Positions 1 through 11,393 of a stretch of DNA of 64,000 nucleotides are shown here, one piece after another. The position numbers and the translations under genes were made by a program. Positions within the stretch are counted from its first letter, which is position 1, and each line of letters begins with the position of its first letter. The stretch comes from Neonectria sp. B-13 (lineage: Eukaryota; Ascomycota; Sordariomycetes; Hypocreales; Nectriaceae): the NCBI GenBank assembly GCA_002682825.1, contig NOKP01000015.1, positions 620,001 through 684,000 on the forward strand. Reading direction: 5' to 3'. Under the pieces are notes generated by a model. It saw only the letters and a program-made list of their open reading frames with translations. It did no database searches and was not told where the DNA came from.

Positions 1-1378
1 ATATGATGGCACGAACGCCGGTTCGGCGGACAGCCTCGACGAGGATCTGGGTCATGCGTTCTGGGTCATCAATCACGATGCTTCCGAATCCGATGTAGAT
101 AGGCGGCGGGCCTTGGGCTAGGAAGTCTGCGAGGTCGGCGGGAGGCGTGTAGTTTGGCGGTTCTCGAAAGAAGAAGCCGCATACGTCTAAATGACGTTAG
201 TCTAGCACTTGTTTATACATTGAAACAATGCCTACCGATATATGACGGCCAGTCCATGGGCTTGCCAACTAACGCTGGAGACCAGCAATATGTGAAGGGA
301 ATTTTGAGTGTTTCGGCCAGAAGAGGGCCTTCAGATGTTGGCACGGGCTCCAAGTCAATTGTCTTGCGCCAATCGTTGATGACATCTCCAAGTCTATCGC
401 TCGAGTTAGTAACCATCAAGGCAATGGAGGGGCTTTGGGAGAAAAAGAGGAAGAAGGCATACCCTTGCCAGGTCAGCCACTCCACGACACTGTATGAGAC
501 GTAATTTGCCATTTCTGGGCTCATCCCCGCCTTTTCGCCGAATTTCAAGTTCGCGAGAGGGTGAGAGAAGGCCCTTGTGCTAGTCCAAGGCATAGTGAAC
601 ATGAGATGGACGGGGATCTTCATCGCCTGCGCGCAGTGCACATGGGCGAAGCTGGGGGGATTGGCAATGATGGCATCCGCAACGAACGGCCTGCCACTCA
701 ACGGATCCGGCTCCAGACAGGACTGCCAGCACCCGTTGAGCATCTCGGCAACCATCTCGCGCTTCTTCTGGATCTCGCCGCCGCGGAGCGTCTTCAAGCT
801 GGGGATCAAGCCCGGGTTGCGAACCATGTACGCCATCAACTCTGACGGGTTGCCGCCGATGGGATAGAACTCGAGCCCCGCATCGCGCACGAAGGAGTCG
901 AAGACATTGTGCGTTGCTAGACGCACGCGGTGGCCGTGTTTCTGGAGTTCGTTGCCGAGCGCGACAAAGGGCTGGACGTCGCCGCGGCTGCCGACTACCT
1001 GGATGACGATGTTGAGCTTGATGGGGAATCGAGAGGGCGTTGATGATTCTCCTGCCAGTTCTGCGTAATACTGTGGAGGTGGTTCTTGCACTTCTGGCAG
1101 TGGAGTTTTGATGTCGGGGATGAATCGCGAGAGAGTTCGGCAGAATCGGGAGTTTAGGTCGACGTCAACACGGCCATCGTCTGTTCCATGGTAAGCGGCG
1201 TAAACCAAAACCTCCGAGGAACCAATAATGCAATACCTCTTACGGTGGTTGTTTGCTGAAGCAAATCGTCCCTGACGACAGTGTCATATGAAGGCAAATA
1301 GTCGTCGGGGACTACCTCAGGCAGATCGCTGTAAGGTGATGGAGGGGCTCCGTCATGGGTGCCCTTGAAGTTCGCCAT
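1..1378 (-). CDS. sterol 3-beta-glucosyltransferase-like protein, GT28/UGT family (3' end cut by window)
   Basis: Probably transfers a sugar from a UDP donor to a sterol or similar lipid at membranes. Exons read on the minus strand: 1378-1237, 1180-463, 393-236 and 186 to beyond base 1. Introns of 56, 69 and 49 bp have GT/AG ends and preserve frame. The start is the first in-frame ATG, giving [10 protein letters not shown]. Exon 2 has the GT28 entry motif [20 protein letters not shown] followed by RVRLATH. The later LTWQGLGDVIN join and WSPALVGKP are typical of the fungal Atg26-like short glucosyltransferases. Exon 4 enters the C-terminal domain ([11 protein letters not shown]), so the sugar-nucleotide half lies mainly outside the window. 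No PH or GRAM domain precedes GT28, unlike full-length Atg26. The family is clear; the acceptor is inferred. Confidence 0.85.
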
Positions 1379-2227
1379 GGATACACGATTTATGGTGACT
1401 AGAAATAGAATGAAAGACAATGATCCATAAAATAAGGCACAGGTCGAAGATTGCAGCCGTGTTATATTAGTGTTCCATTTCTGGCACGTACACACGGATG
1501 TTGCAACGCCTCGGTATTTGAAGCTTTTTCCACTACGAACCATCTCCGGCCACCGCTTGCATACCCGTGTAGCCAAGACGGCTCGGTGAAATAATCTTTA
1601 CAAAAATAGGCATGGCCTGGCACCAGGAATGCGACCGTCATGCAAGGGGAAACGCCCATATTGGACGCTTCTGGGTCCGAGGATAGCTAGCTCCGATGGC
1701 TCGGATATCGCCGCGCGCGCGTATAGAAAGCGATGGGGTTGGTTCTTAGGATTCTAAGTCCATACATCAAGTCTTTGCCGGGTCCGCTATGGCACGTTTC
1801 GCCTTGCATGGTTTGCTGGTTTCGAGATTGTGAAAACGAGAGGCTCCGTGTGGCGCTGACGAATACGCGGATACGCGTATTTCCCGTGTGTGTTGCGGCC
1901 AACTTGCGGCCGGGCTGAGTCTGTAGCGGCTCCACATTTAGGGGATGCTCGTTGCAAAATCGGCTGGCTTAGTGAATACGGGAGCTCTGGTCCGCGTATA
2001 GGGCTGAGCGCATTGAATACGTCGAGATGGAGGCAAAGGGGAACGTCAGCAAAGCGTTTCCACGGAACCGCAGTTATATATATCATGGAGCAGAAGATGA
2101 AGAAATCTGTCTCGAATACCAAACATTCTCCTGTCAACACCTCGCCAGACAACCATAATAGACACGCCGTTGAACGACACAACAATCCGATAGTCTCGCC
2201 GGCACACGCACGGTTCTCCTCGACACA
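1379..2227. promoter_or_regulatory. shared divergent upstream region with a TATA-like run for the RTA1 gene
   Basis: This 849-base gap separates two genes transcribed away from each other, so it should hold both promoters. An AT run, ttatatatat at 2074-2083, lies about 150 bases before the RTA1 start and is the best TATA candidate. Two small near-repeats of a cggatacgcg/tacgcg type occur around 1862-1880. Only short antisense frames occur and none resembles a protein family. Confidence 0.5.
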
Positions 2228-3270
2228 ATGGCGGCAACCGCATACGTCTTCTACAACTACAATCCGTCGTTAGCCGCGGCGGCTATCTTCGTGGTTCTGT
2301 TCGGCGTCTCGGCACTCCTTCACATATGGCAACTCACCCGCAACCGAACATGGTACTTTATCCCGTTCGTCATCGGCTGTCTCTGTAAGTCACACTCCCG
2401 GTATCAATCTACATCGAAGTCGCGGGCTAACCAAATCCTTCACAGTCGAGGCGGTCGGTTATGTAGGACGCGCCATGTCGGCAAAGGAGGCACCTGACTT
2501 TACCAAGAACCCCTACATCATCCAGTCAATCCTACTGCTTCTGGGACCGGCGCTGTACGCTGCCTCCATCTACATGGTCCTGGGTCGTATCATTGTCCTC
2601 CTTGACGCTGGGGAGCACTCCATCATCAGGACCAACTGGTTGACTAAGGTTTTCGTTATGGGCGATGTCTTGTCTTTCTTCGCTCAGAGTGGAGGTGAGT
2701 TATGCCTAAGATGACAGATGAGAACTGTTTCTAATGATTGCTCTTAAAGGTGGTGGTATGCTCGCGACAGCCAAGACCTCGGAAGCCGTCAAGCGGGGAG
2801 AGAACATCATCATCGGTGGTCTCGGCATCCAGATCCTCTTCTTCGGTTTCTTCATGATCGTCACCCTCATCTTCCACATGCGAATCCGAGCGAAGCCAAC
2901 CCAGAAGTCGTACGAGCTCGCCGTGCCGTGGAGGAAGCTGCTGTACGTCCTCTACGCCACGAGTTTGTTCATCCTGGTGCGTTCGGCGTTCCGTGTGGCC
3001 GAGTATATCCTGGGCAAGGACGGAGCGCTGCAGTCGAACGAGTACTGGATCTACATCTTCGACGCGCTTCTGATGGGCCTCGTGGCCATCCTATTCAACT
3101 GGTTCCACCCAAGCCGCGTCGTTAACCGCCAGGCGGACGCGAAGCGAATTGCGAGCATGGATGGGTACTTGATGGAGAGCCAGCCCTACGAAGCCCCTCG
3201 CTCGAGACACTCGAACTCGAGGCACTCGCACTCCCGACACCACTCGAACTCGAGAAGCGATTACAAGTGA
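2228..3270 (+). CDS. RTA1-like seven-segment membrane protein (lipid translocation/stress family)
   Basis: Predicted 308 aa in three exons: 2228-2384, 2446-2694 and 2750-3270. Introns of 61 and 55 bp begin GTAAGT and GTGAGT and end CACAG and TAAAG. The protein has about seven hydrophobic segments and the RTA1 family hallmarks, such as GPALYAASIYM, the GDVLSFFAQSGGGG motif across exons 2 and 3, and a final segment before FNWFHPSR. In yeast, RTA1, RSB1 and RTM1 influence resistance to aminocholesterol, sphingoid bases and other lipophilic stresses; direct transport activity is not settled. The cytosolic C-terminus is unusual: a short Ser-Arg-His repeat (SRHSNSRHSHSR) that could be a phosphorylation or metal-binding tail. 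It diverges from the glucosyltransferase gene across 849 bases. Confidence 0.92.
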
Positions 3271-6200
3271 AGGCTTGGTGCAACAGCCTACGCAAAACGA
3301 TGATACGGGGAAGAGAAGCGAGAATGCATTGACTTGAGGGCAGGTAGGCGTGACGCCACGCTGCGCTCGAGCACCTGGCGGAACAGAGAGGTCAAAACCA
3401 TACGTGGAAATGACTGTGGATGCTGAATAGAGCCAATTGAACAGAGCATAGCGGCCTGTTAAATATTTTTGTTTTGTCTGATAGAGAGAGGCCTTTGGAG
3501 GTACAAAATCCAGTGTCTCGAGGATGGGGTTTTCTTTTGTTGGCATCTGAATCTATGGCGGTATTGACTTTGCTCTCATGGCATATTGCTTGTTGAGAAT
3601 GGCTAGAGACATTGCAAAACATGGCATTGTTGGAATGGGAGGGAGATTCAAAGCTTTGGAACTAGCAAAGACTAGATCTGTGCCAAGACGACACGTCGTT
3701 TTACTATATATTCTGATCACCTTATGGATCTATTTTGTTTTAAGATGAACCCTGAGCATGTGATTACACACCCAAGAAAGCTGTCGGAAGATTTTCCATG
3801 CCTGAGAGGGATCGTCGCTATCGATCGAGTCAGGGTCGAAGGGGCTGTCGGTCCGAGAACAGGGTATCGACGATCCGGCACTGAGGTGCTGGACCCTTAT
3901 GCCAAGGGCTTTAAGAATTGGTGTGCAGCTAGGGGAGATACAAGTTTCTCAGCTTCATTTAACGCAGCCTAGTATGAGGGGTGATTGAGATTCATGTCTC
4001 AACGTGCTGTGATGATCTGACCGGCGGGCAAAGATATCTCCGACGATGATGGCTTCGGTCGATCATTGCCTACTCTATAAACCATTCTTGCCGCGAAGTT
4101 TGCCGGGACACCATCAACCAACGAGACTGGAGGGCATTGGGAGGCATGAGCAGATAGGAGAGACTGGTGGAGAGAGGCGGCAAGACATTCTAGAGGAGAG
4201 GACTATTATGGGGATAGCAGGTCAGTCTGAGATACTACGAGCGGATTCAGTTGAGCGAGACTGCGATTCTATAACTGGCGGCGATTGATCAATGCCTCGC
4301 CTGTCGAGCGGGTGGGTTCGGTTTCTGGACGGGGATTGTGAGGCCATGTCGTTGATCGGCTTGATCGGATACAGGTAACATGATCAATGCGTTATGCATT
4401 GACTTGTTGACATGATCTGATAGCTCCCCGAACGTGACAGAGGGGAGGGTCTTGGTGTTTCCGCTTTTTCGAACATGGGCTTTGTCAAAATGGCTCGAGA
4501 CCACGGAGTATCGGGTCCGGAAGGGTCCGACTTGATGACCGGCTGGAGAGTTAAGTTGCGGCCCGGGAGTCTGGAGAGTTAGTGGAGAGTTGGTGCAGAG
4601 TTGCTGTATGTCTGTAGGTGAGTGACCCGATGAGATGACTTGAAGGCTTCAAAGGAAGCCTACAATAGACGAGCTTGAAGGGCTTCTGAAGTCAAAGTCA
4701 TGCGGAAACAAACGGAGCTCTAGAGCAGACCGACAGAAATACGGGGAGACAGAGCGCCGGTGCCACGATCCAGAGTCGTTCGCCAGGTCCCGGCCGGGGA
4801 CCACCGGAGACGGTGTGACACTTGTACACTGTGCATGTGTCGCCCATCAGCTGTCCTGACTTGCCAGAGTCTTGCCTGAGTGCCAGTCCCTGGCTGCAGC
4901 ACAGTGCGTGCTGCCTTGCCGAGGTACCTGGAGCAACGTTGGCAGCGCCCGGGTCCAATCAACGGTGTATCCGACGGGCGGACCGCGCTCCCGATGCGGC
5001 CAGCACTACCGGAGTACAGTTTGCACTAGGAAAAAACCACTTGGTCCCGATTTATCTCGGTACAGTGGGAGGGTAGGATGGAAGCGAACGATGCTGTCAG
5101 TGGCTTTTTGTGCTTTGCCTGGTCGTTGTCGTGTCCAGGTTTTTTGGGGGGGGATCTGAATCTGAGTTCTGAAAGCATTCTTGGCACCTAATCAACGGTT
5201 CCAGGCCTTCGCCAATCCCGTCTTGCCCTACGGCCGAGGACGAGTCGCCCTGGCGAGAGTTTGCACAGTGTCTCGCGTTTTCATTGGTCCTTTTGTCATC
5301 GCACAGCAGATGCAGCCTGTACGTAGCTGCAGGTCATTACGGATTGCGCACTGCCCTGTGCACTGTAGCGTGCGACGTTACAGCGAGGTGCTGGGCCCCC
5401 CGCCAGTCGCCTGCGCGTGCGTGCCCGCTCCTCTCTCCCCCTGGTTCAGGCAAAAATTGCCCACTGTAATCTGTACGAGAATCGAGCGAGGATCGAGAGA
5501 CTCTCATCCATCACTCGCTGGAAAGACGCGCAGCGCAGTGGAGGATTGGAGCACAAGGTTACGGCTTGCCCGTTGGATCGGACATTAGCATTGTCCGCTG
5601 TGGCAATACGCAGTGCCAGTGTGGTCTGGAGGCGTGCATCCAACAGTGCGAGCTCTCTGGCCAACGTCTCTTCCCTCCGCTGCCGTCCTGGCTTGCCGCG
5701 CCTAAGCCCCCAAAAACAGAGCGCTGTGCCGGAGTCCGTGCCAGCCAGCAGGCCAGCCCCGTCACATCCTGCGGTTCCTCCAGGAAATCATCCCACACTG
5801 TATAATGTCACCGATGTGTCATCTCACCCACACTCACACCCACACCCCCAGACACGGGGCTCACTCATTCAACTAGATATGCGCACTGTGGCCGCACACC
5901 GTGCTTCTACTGCCTTGTGTGGCTGCGTTGGTGTGTGTGTACAGTGCCTGCGCCGCGGGCCCACAGACCAACCGAACACCTAAGATTCATCACTTGGGAT
6001 CCACCCCCGGGCGCCTCTTGTCTCTCCCCTCTGTCCCACTTTCCCACCTTCCCACCTTCGCTCTGGTCTGGGGGGGCAAGGGGGCATGGTTTTTTCTCGC
6101 ACAGTCGCACTGCTCCTTCCCGGCTCCTTGGCTTGCCTCCAACAAATGGGCTGCTAATTTCTCATCGCCCTTTCCTTTTTAGGCTCTCTCGTCCGCGGCA

Positions 6201-6948
6201 CGCACTGGTACGTACCCCCGCTACACGCCGCTTCACACGCCGATGCACAGTGCCTCGCCTGCACGAACAAGGGAAAGTACCTCTGGCCCTTCGCCCTCGC
6301 CTTTTCTGGTCGTCCCATCCCGTCGTCAGAGTCTCCTTCTGGGGCCGCCCACTCTCTCGCTGGTCTCTTGCCTTGGCTCTTGACCGATCTCCTTCCTCCC
6401 CTTCATCTCGCCATCCAACCCACTCTCTCCTGTCACCAAACACAACACCATCAACACCAACAATTCCTGCATCACGACGACACACTCGATTCAACTGTTT
6501 TAGTCTCTCTCTCCGGGAAATTCAGGACAACCCTCGTCTCGCATCACATCACCCCAGACGCCAGCGCTTCATCTCCCACCTGGCCAGGATCCCCGCATTA
6601 TGGTCCAAGTCGAAAGGGCCGAATAACGCCTGCACGTCTGCAACAACCATCACGTCCCCCGCCCATCCGAACGCCCAGCCCATCGAATCGATTCCTCGAC
6701 TGCTCCTTTCGTGTCTCTCCCCCCGCAATATCCCCAGACTTTTTGGCTTTGGGCTTGATTGCTACCTCGAATCCAAAACACTCTTCGCCCCGACACTACG
6801 ATCCCCTCGAGTCCTCCACAACAGCATCGTCTTCCTGGAAATCCTCGGCGCCATTCTCACGCGACACTCGCTCGCTCGAACTTAAATCCACCGCTCTCCC
6901 TGAGCCCCGACGATCTCACGATCTCGACTGTTGCCCACGTTGCCCGTC
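3271..6948. other. long intergenic region; downstream part is a pyrimidine-rich leader
   Basis: From 3271 to about 5100 I see only the RTA1 3' flank and short frames with no recognisable protein. From about 5100 to 6948 the plus strand becomes rich in C and T (for example 6000-6060 and 6380-6530), as in long 5' leaders of fungal regulator genes. A possible leader-intron acceptor (ctgctaat then a pyrimidine run and tttttag) ends at 6182, but no donor can be chosen. A CAC-rich patch lies at 5826-5850. Upstream ATGs occur, including one at 6243 that opens a longer frame. Confidence 0.4.
6600..6626 (+). promoter_or_regulatory. short upstream ORF in the leader of the COL-26/BglR-like gene
   Basis: An ATG at 6600 opens an eight-codon frame (MVQVERAE) that stops at 6626, 322 bases before the regulator start. 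Whether it is on the mature transcript depends on an unmapped transcription start. Upstream frames of this size often tune translation of fungal nutrient regulators; that role here is inference. Confidence 0.35.
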
Positions 6949-9154
6949 ATGACCCAGGCCGTAAAGAGGGCCTGCGACGCCTGTCATCGTCGCAAGGTCA
7001 AATGTGACGGCGTTAACCCGTGCCGAAACTGCTCCGCTGCTCAACTCTCTTGCACCTACAATGCCATTCCCCAGAAGAAGGGCCCCAAGGGCTCCCGCGC
7101 CAAGGTCATCAGCGAATTGCGCGAGACACAACGACAAACCAGTCTTTCCGCCAAGGTCCAGAACCGAATCAACGGCATCTCATGCTCTCCTGGTAGTTCC
7201 AGCATGACTCCGACGCCAGGCCTTCTCTCCGCCGAGTTGGTCAAGGACTGTGTCACCTTTTTCTTCGACAACCTCTACCCACAACTGCCCATTCTCGACC
7301 GCCGCCAGGTTGAACAGCAGATGCTGTATATGGAGCAAAATCGAGATGCTTACTGCTTGATGACCTCGCTCTGCGCCTTCATTATGATCCAACCCGGCAT
7401 GACCATGCCTGCCAACGACCCCTACAATCTTGACATGAACCCGGGTGCCACCCTCATCTCCAGCCAGTTATTGCTCGAGGAGGCTCTCAGAGTTCGCAAG
7501 GGCTACGAGTATCAAGACTCCATCAACCTCAACGTGCTGGCAACCAACTTCTTCATCTTTGGATGTTACTACGGCATGGAACTGCACGAGAAGGCCTGGT
7601 ACTACCTCCGGGAGGCTACCACCATGATCCACATGGCCGGTATGAACAAGGAGGAGCACTACATGCCGCTTGATGTTGCGGAGGCTACCCGACGACGACG
7701 CCTCTTTTGGCTGTTCCTGGTGATTGAGAGGTATGTTTAGACCGCTTCAGCGAGCCTTGCGGAAAACGAATGCTAACCATGGTCCTCACAGAGCGTATGC
7801 TATCCAACGCCATCGCCCGTTGACTCTGCAGGCCACCATCCACCCCCCTACCGTTGGAGATGATCCGTCGGATCCGCTTGCTCATCAACTGAACGGCTTC
7901 ATCATGCTGGTGAACCTCTACCGACCCTTTGATGATGCTTTCACGGCCACTTGGAACAAGGCCCGTCGCCATCTCTCCGCACAACACATCGCGGGCTTGC
8001 AGAAGCAGCTCAACGATCTTGTCCAGTCATACATTTGCCAGGATTCCAACCTGACTGATCTTCGAACCAACCAACAGTGGCTCAAGAATACGTCCTGGCA
8101 GCTCAGCAACGGAACTGTCGGCAGCAATGGCGATGACTCAATCTCATTCCAGTATCCCATGGACATGTCCAGAGAGCTTCTCATGAGTATGGCCTCGCAG
8201 TTCCCCAGCCAAGGCATGGAGCTTCTCGGCTCTGGATTGGTAAGTCCCACGATACCAACCCCTAATTCTCGCGCTTACACCCGATAGATTGAGAAATTGA
8301 TTGAAACCTGCTACTCAATGACTGAGCTTCTCGCCATCCAACCCGCCTCACGCGACCCATTTGCGGTTGGACCCCGTGAGCATCTCAACCAGCTCTTGAG
8401 TATCGTCGCCATCACTCGAAATGGCGACTATCGATTCCTACCTCTGCTCCTGACCAAGGTCACAGAGGTCCTCCCCCGTCTCGCCAACCCCATGCTCCAG
8501 AACGCCCCAGAGAATTCCAACATTGCCAACATTGACATCTTTGATGGCTTTGGCAATGCCGGCATGGCTCAGCCTCCGCCACAGATGCAAATGTCCATGG
8601 AGCCTGAGTATGCTCAGAAGTTCCCTGTTGAGGAGTACGACAAAAAGTACCCCATGGACATGTCTGGTGGCACACCCGAGTCGGTGTCAAACTCAAATGC
8701 CTCAAATGGAACGCCGCCCGTCACACAACAAGCTGCCGAAATGAACGGGTCCTTTGTCAGCTCGCCCAGCGTCATGTCGCCTGGGATTGAATACCCTCAG
8801 AACATGAACGGCTTCGCTTGTACCCCGATGCCTGACATTGTGATGAGTCCTATAGGCAACGGGGCACCGTCGAACCCGATGAACGGAATACAGAACCAGC
8901 ACATTCCTCAGCAGGCAAGCCACGGTCACGAGGGGATGTGTCAACCACAGATGGCTAGCATACCAGCAATGCCACCGTCACAATCGATAAATGGCATGTA
9001 CAACATTCGCCCAGCACAACGGCAGGGAAATTTCCAGCTCCAAGGCCCACCATCTATGAGAACAGTCGGCGACTTCCAGGGGCTTCAACGAGCGGGGTCT
9101 GACAACGGGATGGGTCCAATCCCGAGTGAGATCGATTTCGGGGCGATACGGTGA
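6949..9154 (+). CDS. col-26: Zn(II)2Cys6 transcription factor, COL-26/BglR/AmyR type
   Basis: Predicted 698 aa in three exons: 6949-7730, 7792-8239 and 8288-9154. Introns of 61 and 48 bp keep the frame. The N-terminus has a perfect zinc cluster with Cys at 9, 12, 19, 25, 28 and 35, then the basic linker IPQKKGPKGSRAKVISELRE, which I recognise from COL-26/BglR and the related AmyR group. A fungal-specific regulatory domain follows, with RRRRLFWLFLVIERAYAI across the first splice. The C-terminal 230 residues are low in structure and rich in Met, Asn, Pro, Gln and Ser. In Neurospora and Trichoderma these proteins govern glucose response, starch use and beta-glucosidase expression. ATG 6949 is preferred because upstream codons in frame lack an ATG. 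The subfamily name rests on remembered similarity. Confidence 0.85.
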
Positions 9155-11393
9155 AGAACCGCCAATTTCTACCCGGTCGTTCCGCAGCACTCATGAAGCT
9201 AACGACCTACCTCTGGGTCATCACCATATACACTGTTCCTTCTGTTACACCACTCACCCGTTACCATAAAAAGGGAGTTGAAGCACCATAACTCAGCTGT
9301 GCTTCTACATCACCACCCTCGTCACCAACACTAGTCACCTATACTGATCGGTTGCAACGCAATACCGCAAGCAAACGAATTGGATATCCGCGCTTTTGCT
9401 ATGTTTATTTTCTTGAGTCTTTTTGTTTAGCCGCGTTGATTAACTGCGTGTATTGCACCTTTTGGTTACTGCTTCCTCGGAGGAATCGAATGGATCTATC
9501 AGGGGTGTCGGAGTTTTAGGCTATGTACATTCAGATGTCATGGGAGTCTAGTGTATGTCTGCGTTTTGATGCATTCGGGAATGGGAAAGGGTTTGGGCCC
9601 TTTACATCAATCAAGATGGGAACCGCAAAGAATCGGAAAGCAAGGCTAGGAAAGCCACGGGGATTTCAGAACCCCGACGGGCAGAACTCGGGATAACACC
9701 CGTACTTTAGCAATAGACAGGAAAACGCAAATCTTCATTAAAAAAAGACATTTCCTCGTTAATAGGAGTCAGTCAAACTTACAGTGGATCACCCTGCTTC
9801 AGATACCGAGAGCCCGTGATTGTCTTGATTCATTATTCGCCATTGCCGATGTATCTGGCCAGACAACACCCACCTGACTCAACTCCTGGGTCAAGTCTCG
9901 GCCCGAATGCCCCGAGAGGTCAATGACCAGTCCTCCGTCTGGTCTCTCATCGGCGAGCAATCTTCGGTCCTTGTTCTAATACATGACTATCTCGGCGCTG
10001 ACAGGACTTGAGCGGAAGGGCAGGGTTTGTAGAGGTAGAGGGTTTCCGCTGGCGTGTCGAGATAGCGAAGCGCAACGGGACTCTAGCCACCATGACTGAC
10101 ACGCAGTTGGCAAACTCCTTGGCGTCGAACTCATCGACGTCGTAGCCCCGTGTGAATAACGTGTTCTGCCACATATGACATTCCACGGCATGAGGACCCA
10201 CGCCCAGCTTCATAGCTCTCGACACGAGCTGGGCCCAGATGCTCTTCTGTTGAAGGATACTACATTTTGACTAAAGTGGCTCATGGCGGAAGTGGTTCAT
10301 TACATGAAGTAGGTTCTACACGTGGTATCGGTGCGTGAGCATGCCGACAGTAAGAATGTTGTATCAAAGCTAAGTGCTGGCCTGAAATAAAATAGTGGGA
10401 AGCCAAACAAGTTGCACATCAGGAGAGGGGCTGTGAGGGTTTGCGTCCAATCCCACTCGATAGCCAGAAGATAGACAGCCCCGATGCAACCTGGCAATTG
10501 AAAACGAGGCAGCCAATCCTCCAGAGCCACAATCTCAAGGCTTACGCCGATGGAATTTATGCAGCGAAGTTTCGTCCCGATGTCATCAACGGCTCTAGCT
10601 GGCAGAGTCGTAGATGCAGAGACAGACGATGACCGACCTCACCCAAGCAACGCCAAGCCCGTCTTCACCATCACCGAGCAACTCCGCTCATTCGGTCCTC
10701 ATCTAGGACGTCTGCGCCCTCCCGCCCTGCGTACTCGACTCGATCGCCCCTGTGGGAAGCTAGCCTCAACCCCTTAGCGTCGACCTCAACAAGGCCGATT
10801 GTATCTACTCGGGATAAGCGTCCCATTGCTATTAGTTGGACACAATAATCCTCACTGGCGCAAGTTTCAGGTACTCATGTCAAGGAAGTGTGGGCGCACC
10901 GCCGTTGGTGGCCATGCAAGTCTAACACAGACACTGAATCGTTTATACAATTGTCGTCTCCATGACGCTCAGATACCAAAAAACGAAGCTAGCATGCTGT
11001 GATGAAAGGTCTAGAAGAAGGTTGGTAGTGACAAAGTATCGAAGTAAGATGTCTTCTGCCGGGAGGAGACTCGGAAGAATGACATCGCTCAACACCGATT
11101 GAATACGCAAGAATAGACCTGGTGAAAGCAATAATGATAAATGGCACTGTTGATTAAAGCCTAAAAAGCTAGTGAGACAATTTAAACAACGCCAAGACAA
11201 CGCATCCCGTAACCCCATGGTATCATAAAAGTCGTTAAATCCCAGTATATCGTAGTGTTTTTGTTTCTCGTCGTATCCAAATTCAGCCGTGGTATATGTA
11301 GCATCCATCCTGGTTCAAATAAGAAGAAAAAAGAAGAGAAGAAGGGGGGAAACCCCGTCATTGTTGCTTTGTTGTTTGTACATCGAATTCCCT
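9155..11393. other. intergenic region between convergent regulator and lipase genes
   Basis: This 2.2 kb lies between the stop codons of two convergent genes, so both 3' untranslated regions fall here. Apart from the possible relic at 9799-10246 there is no frame with convincing protein character. A polypurine patch (aagaagaaaaaagaagagaagaagggggg) occurs near 11320-11349, just past the lipase stop. Confidence 0.4.
9799..10246 (-). pseudogene. possible gene relic of unknown family
   Basis: Two minus-strand stretches look translated. The first begins after a possible acceptor (CAACAG) at 10246 and reads SIWAQLVSRAMKLGVGPHAV and on through HMWQNTLFTRGYDVDEFDAK and VARVPLRFAIS. The second, in another frame after a TATTAG acceptor near 9984, contains ERPDGGLVIDLSGHSGRD and stops at 9799. 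The composition (regular charged and hydrophobic spacing, few stops) is protein-like, but I recognise no family. I find no good donor joining the two parts and no start exon upstream. Either a real gene is present with exons I cannot place, or this is the decayed end of one. Confidence 0.3.

Noticed and set aside
3724..5159. Several short open frames in the first long gap
   Set aside because: No motif, no splice pair and no codon bias. They look like chance frames in gene-poor DNA.
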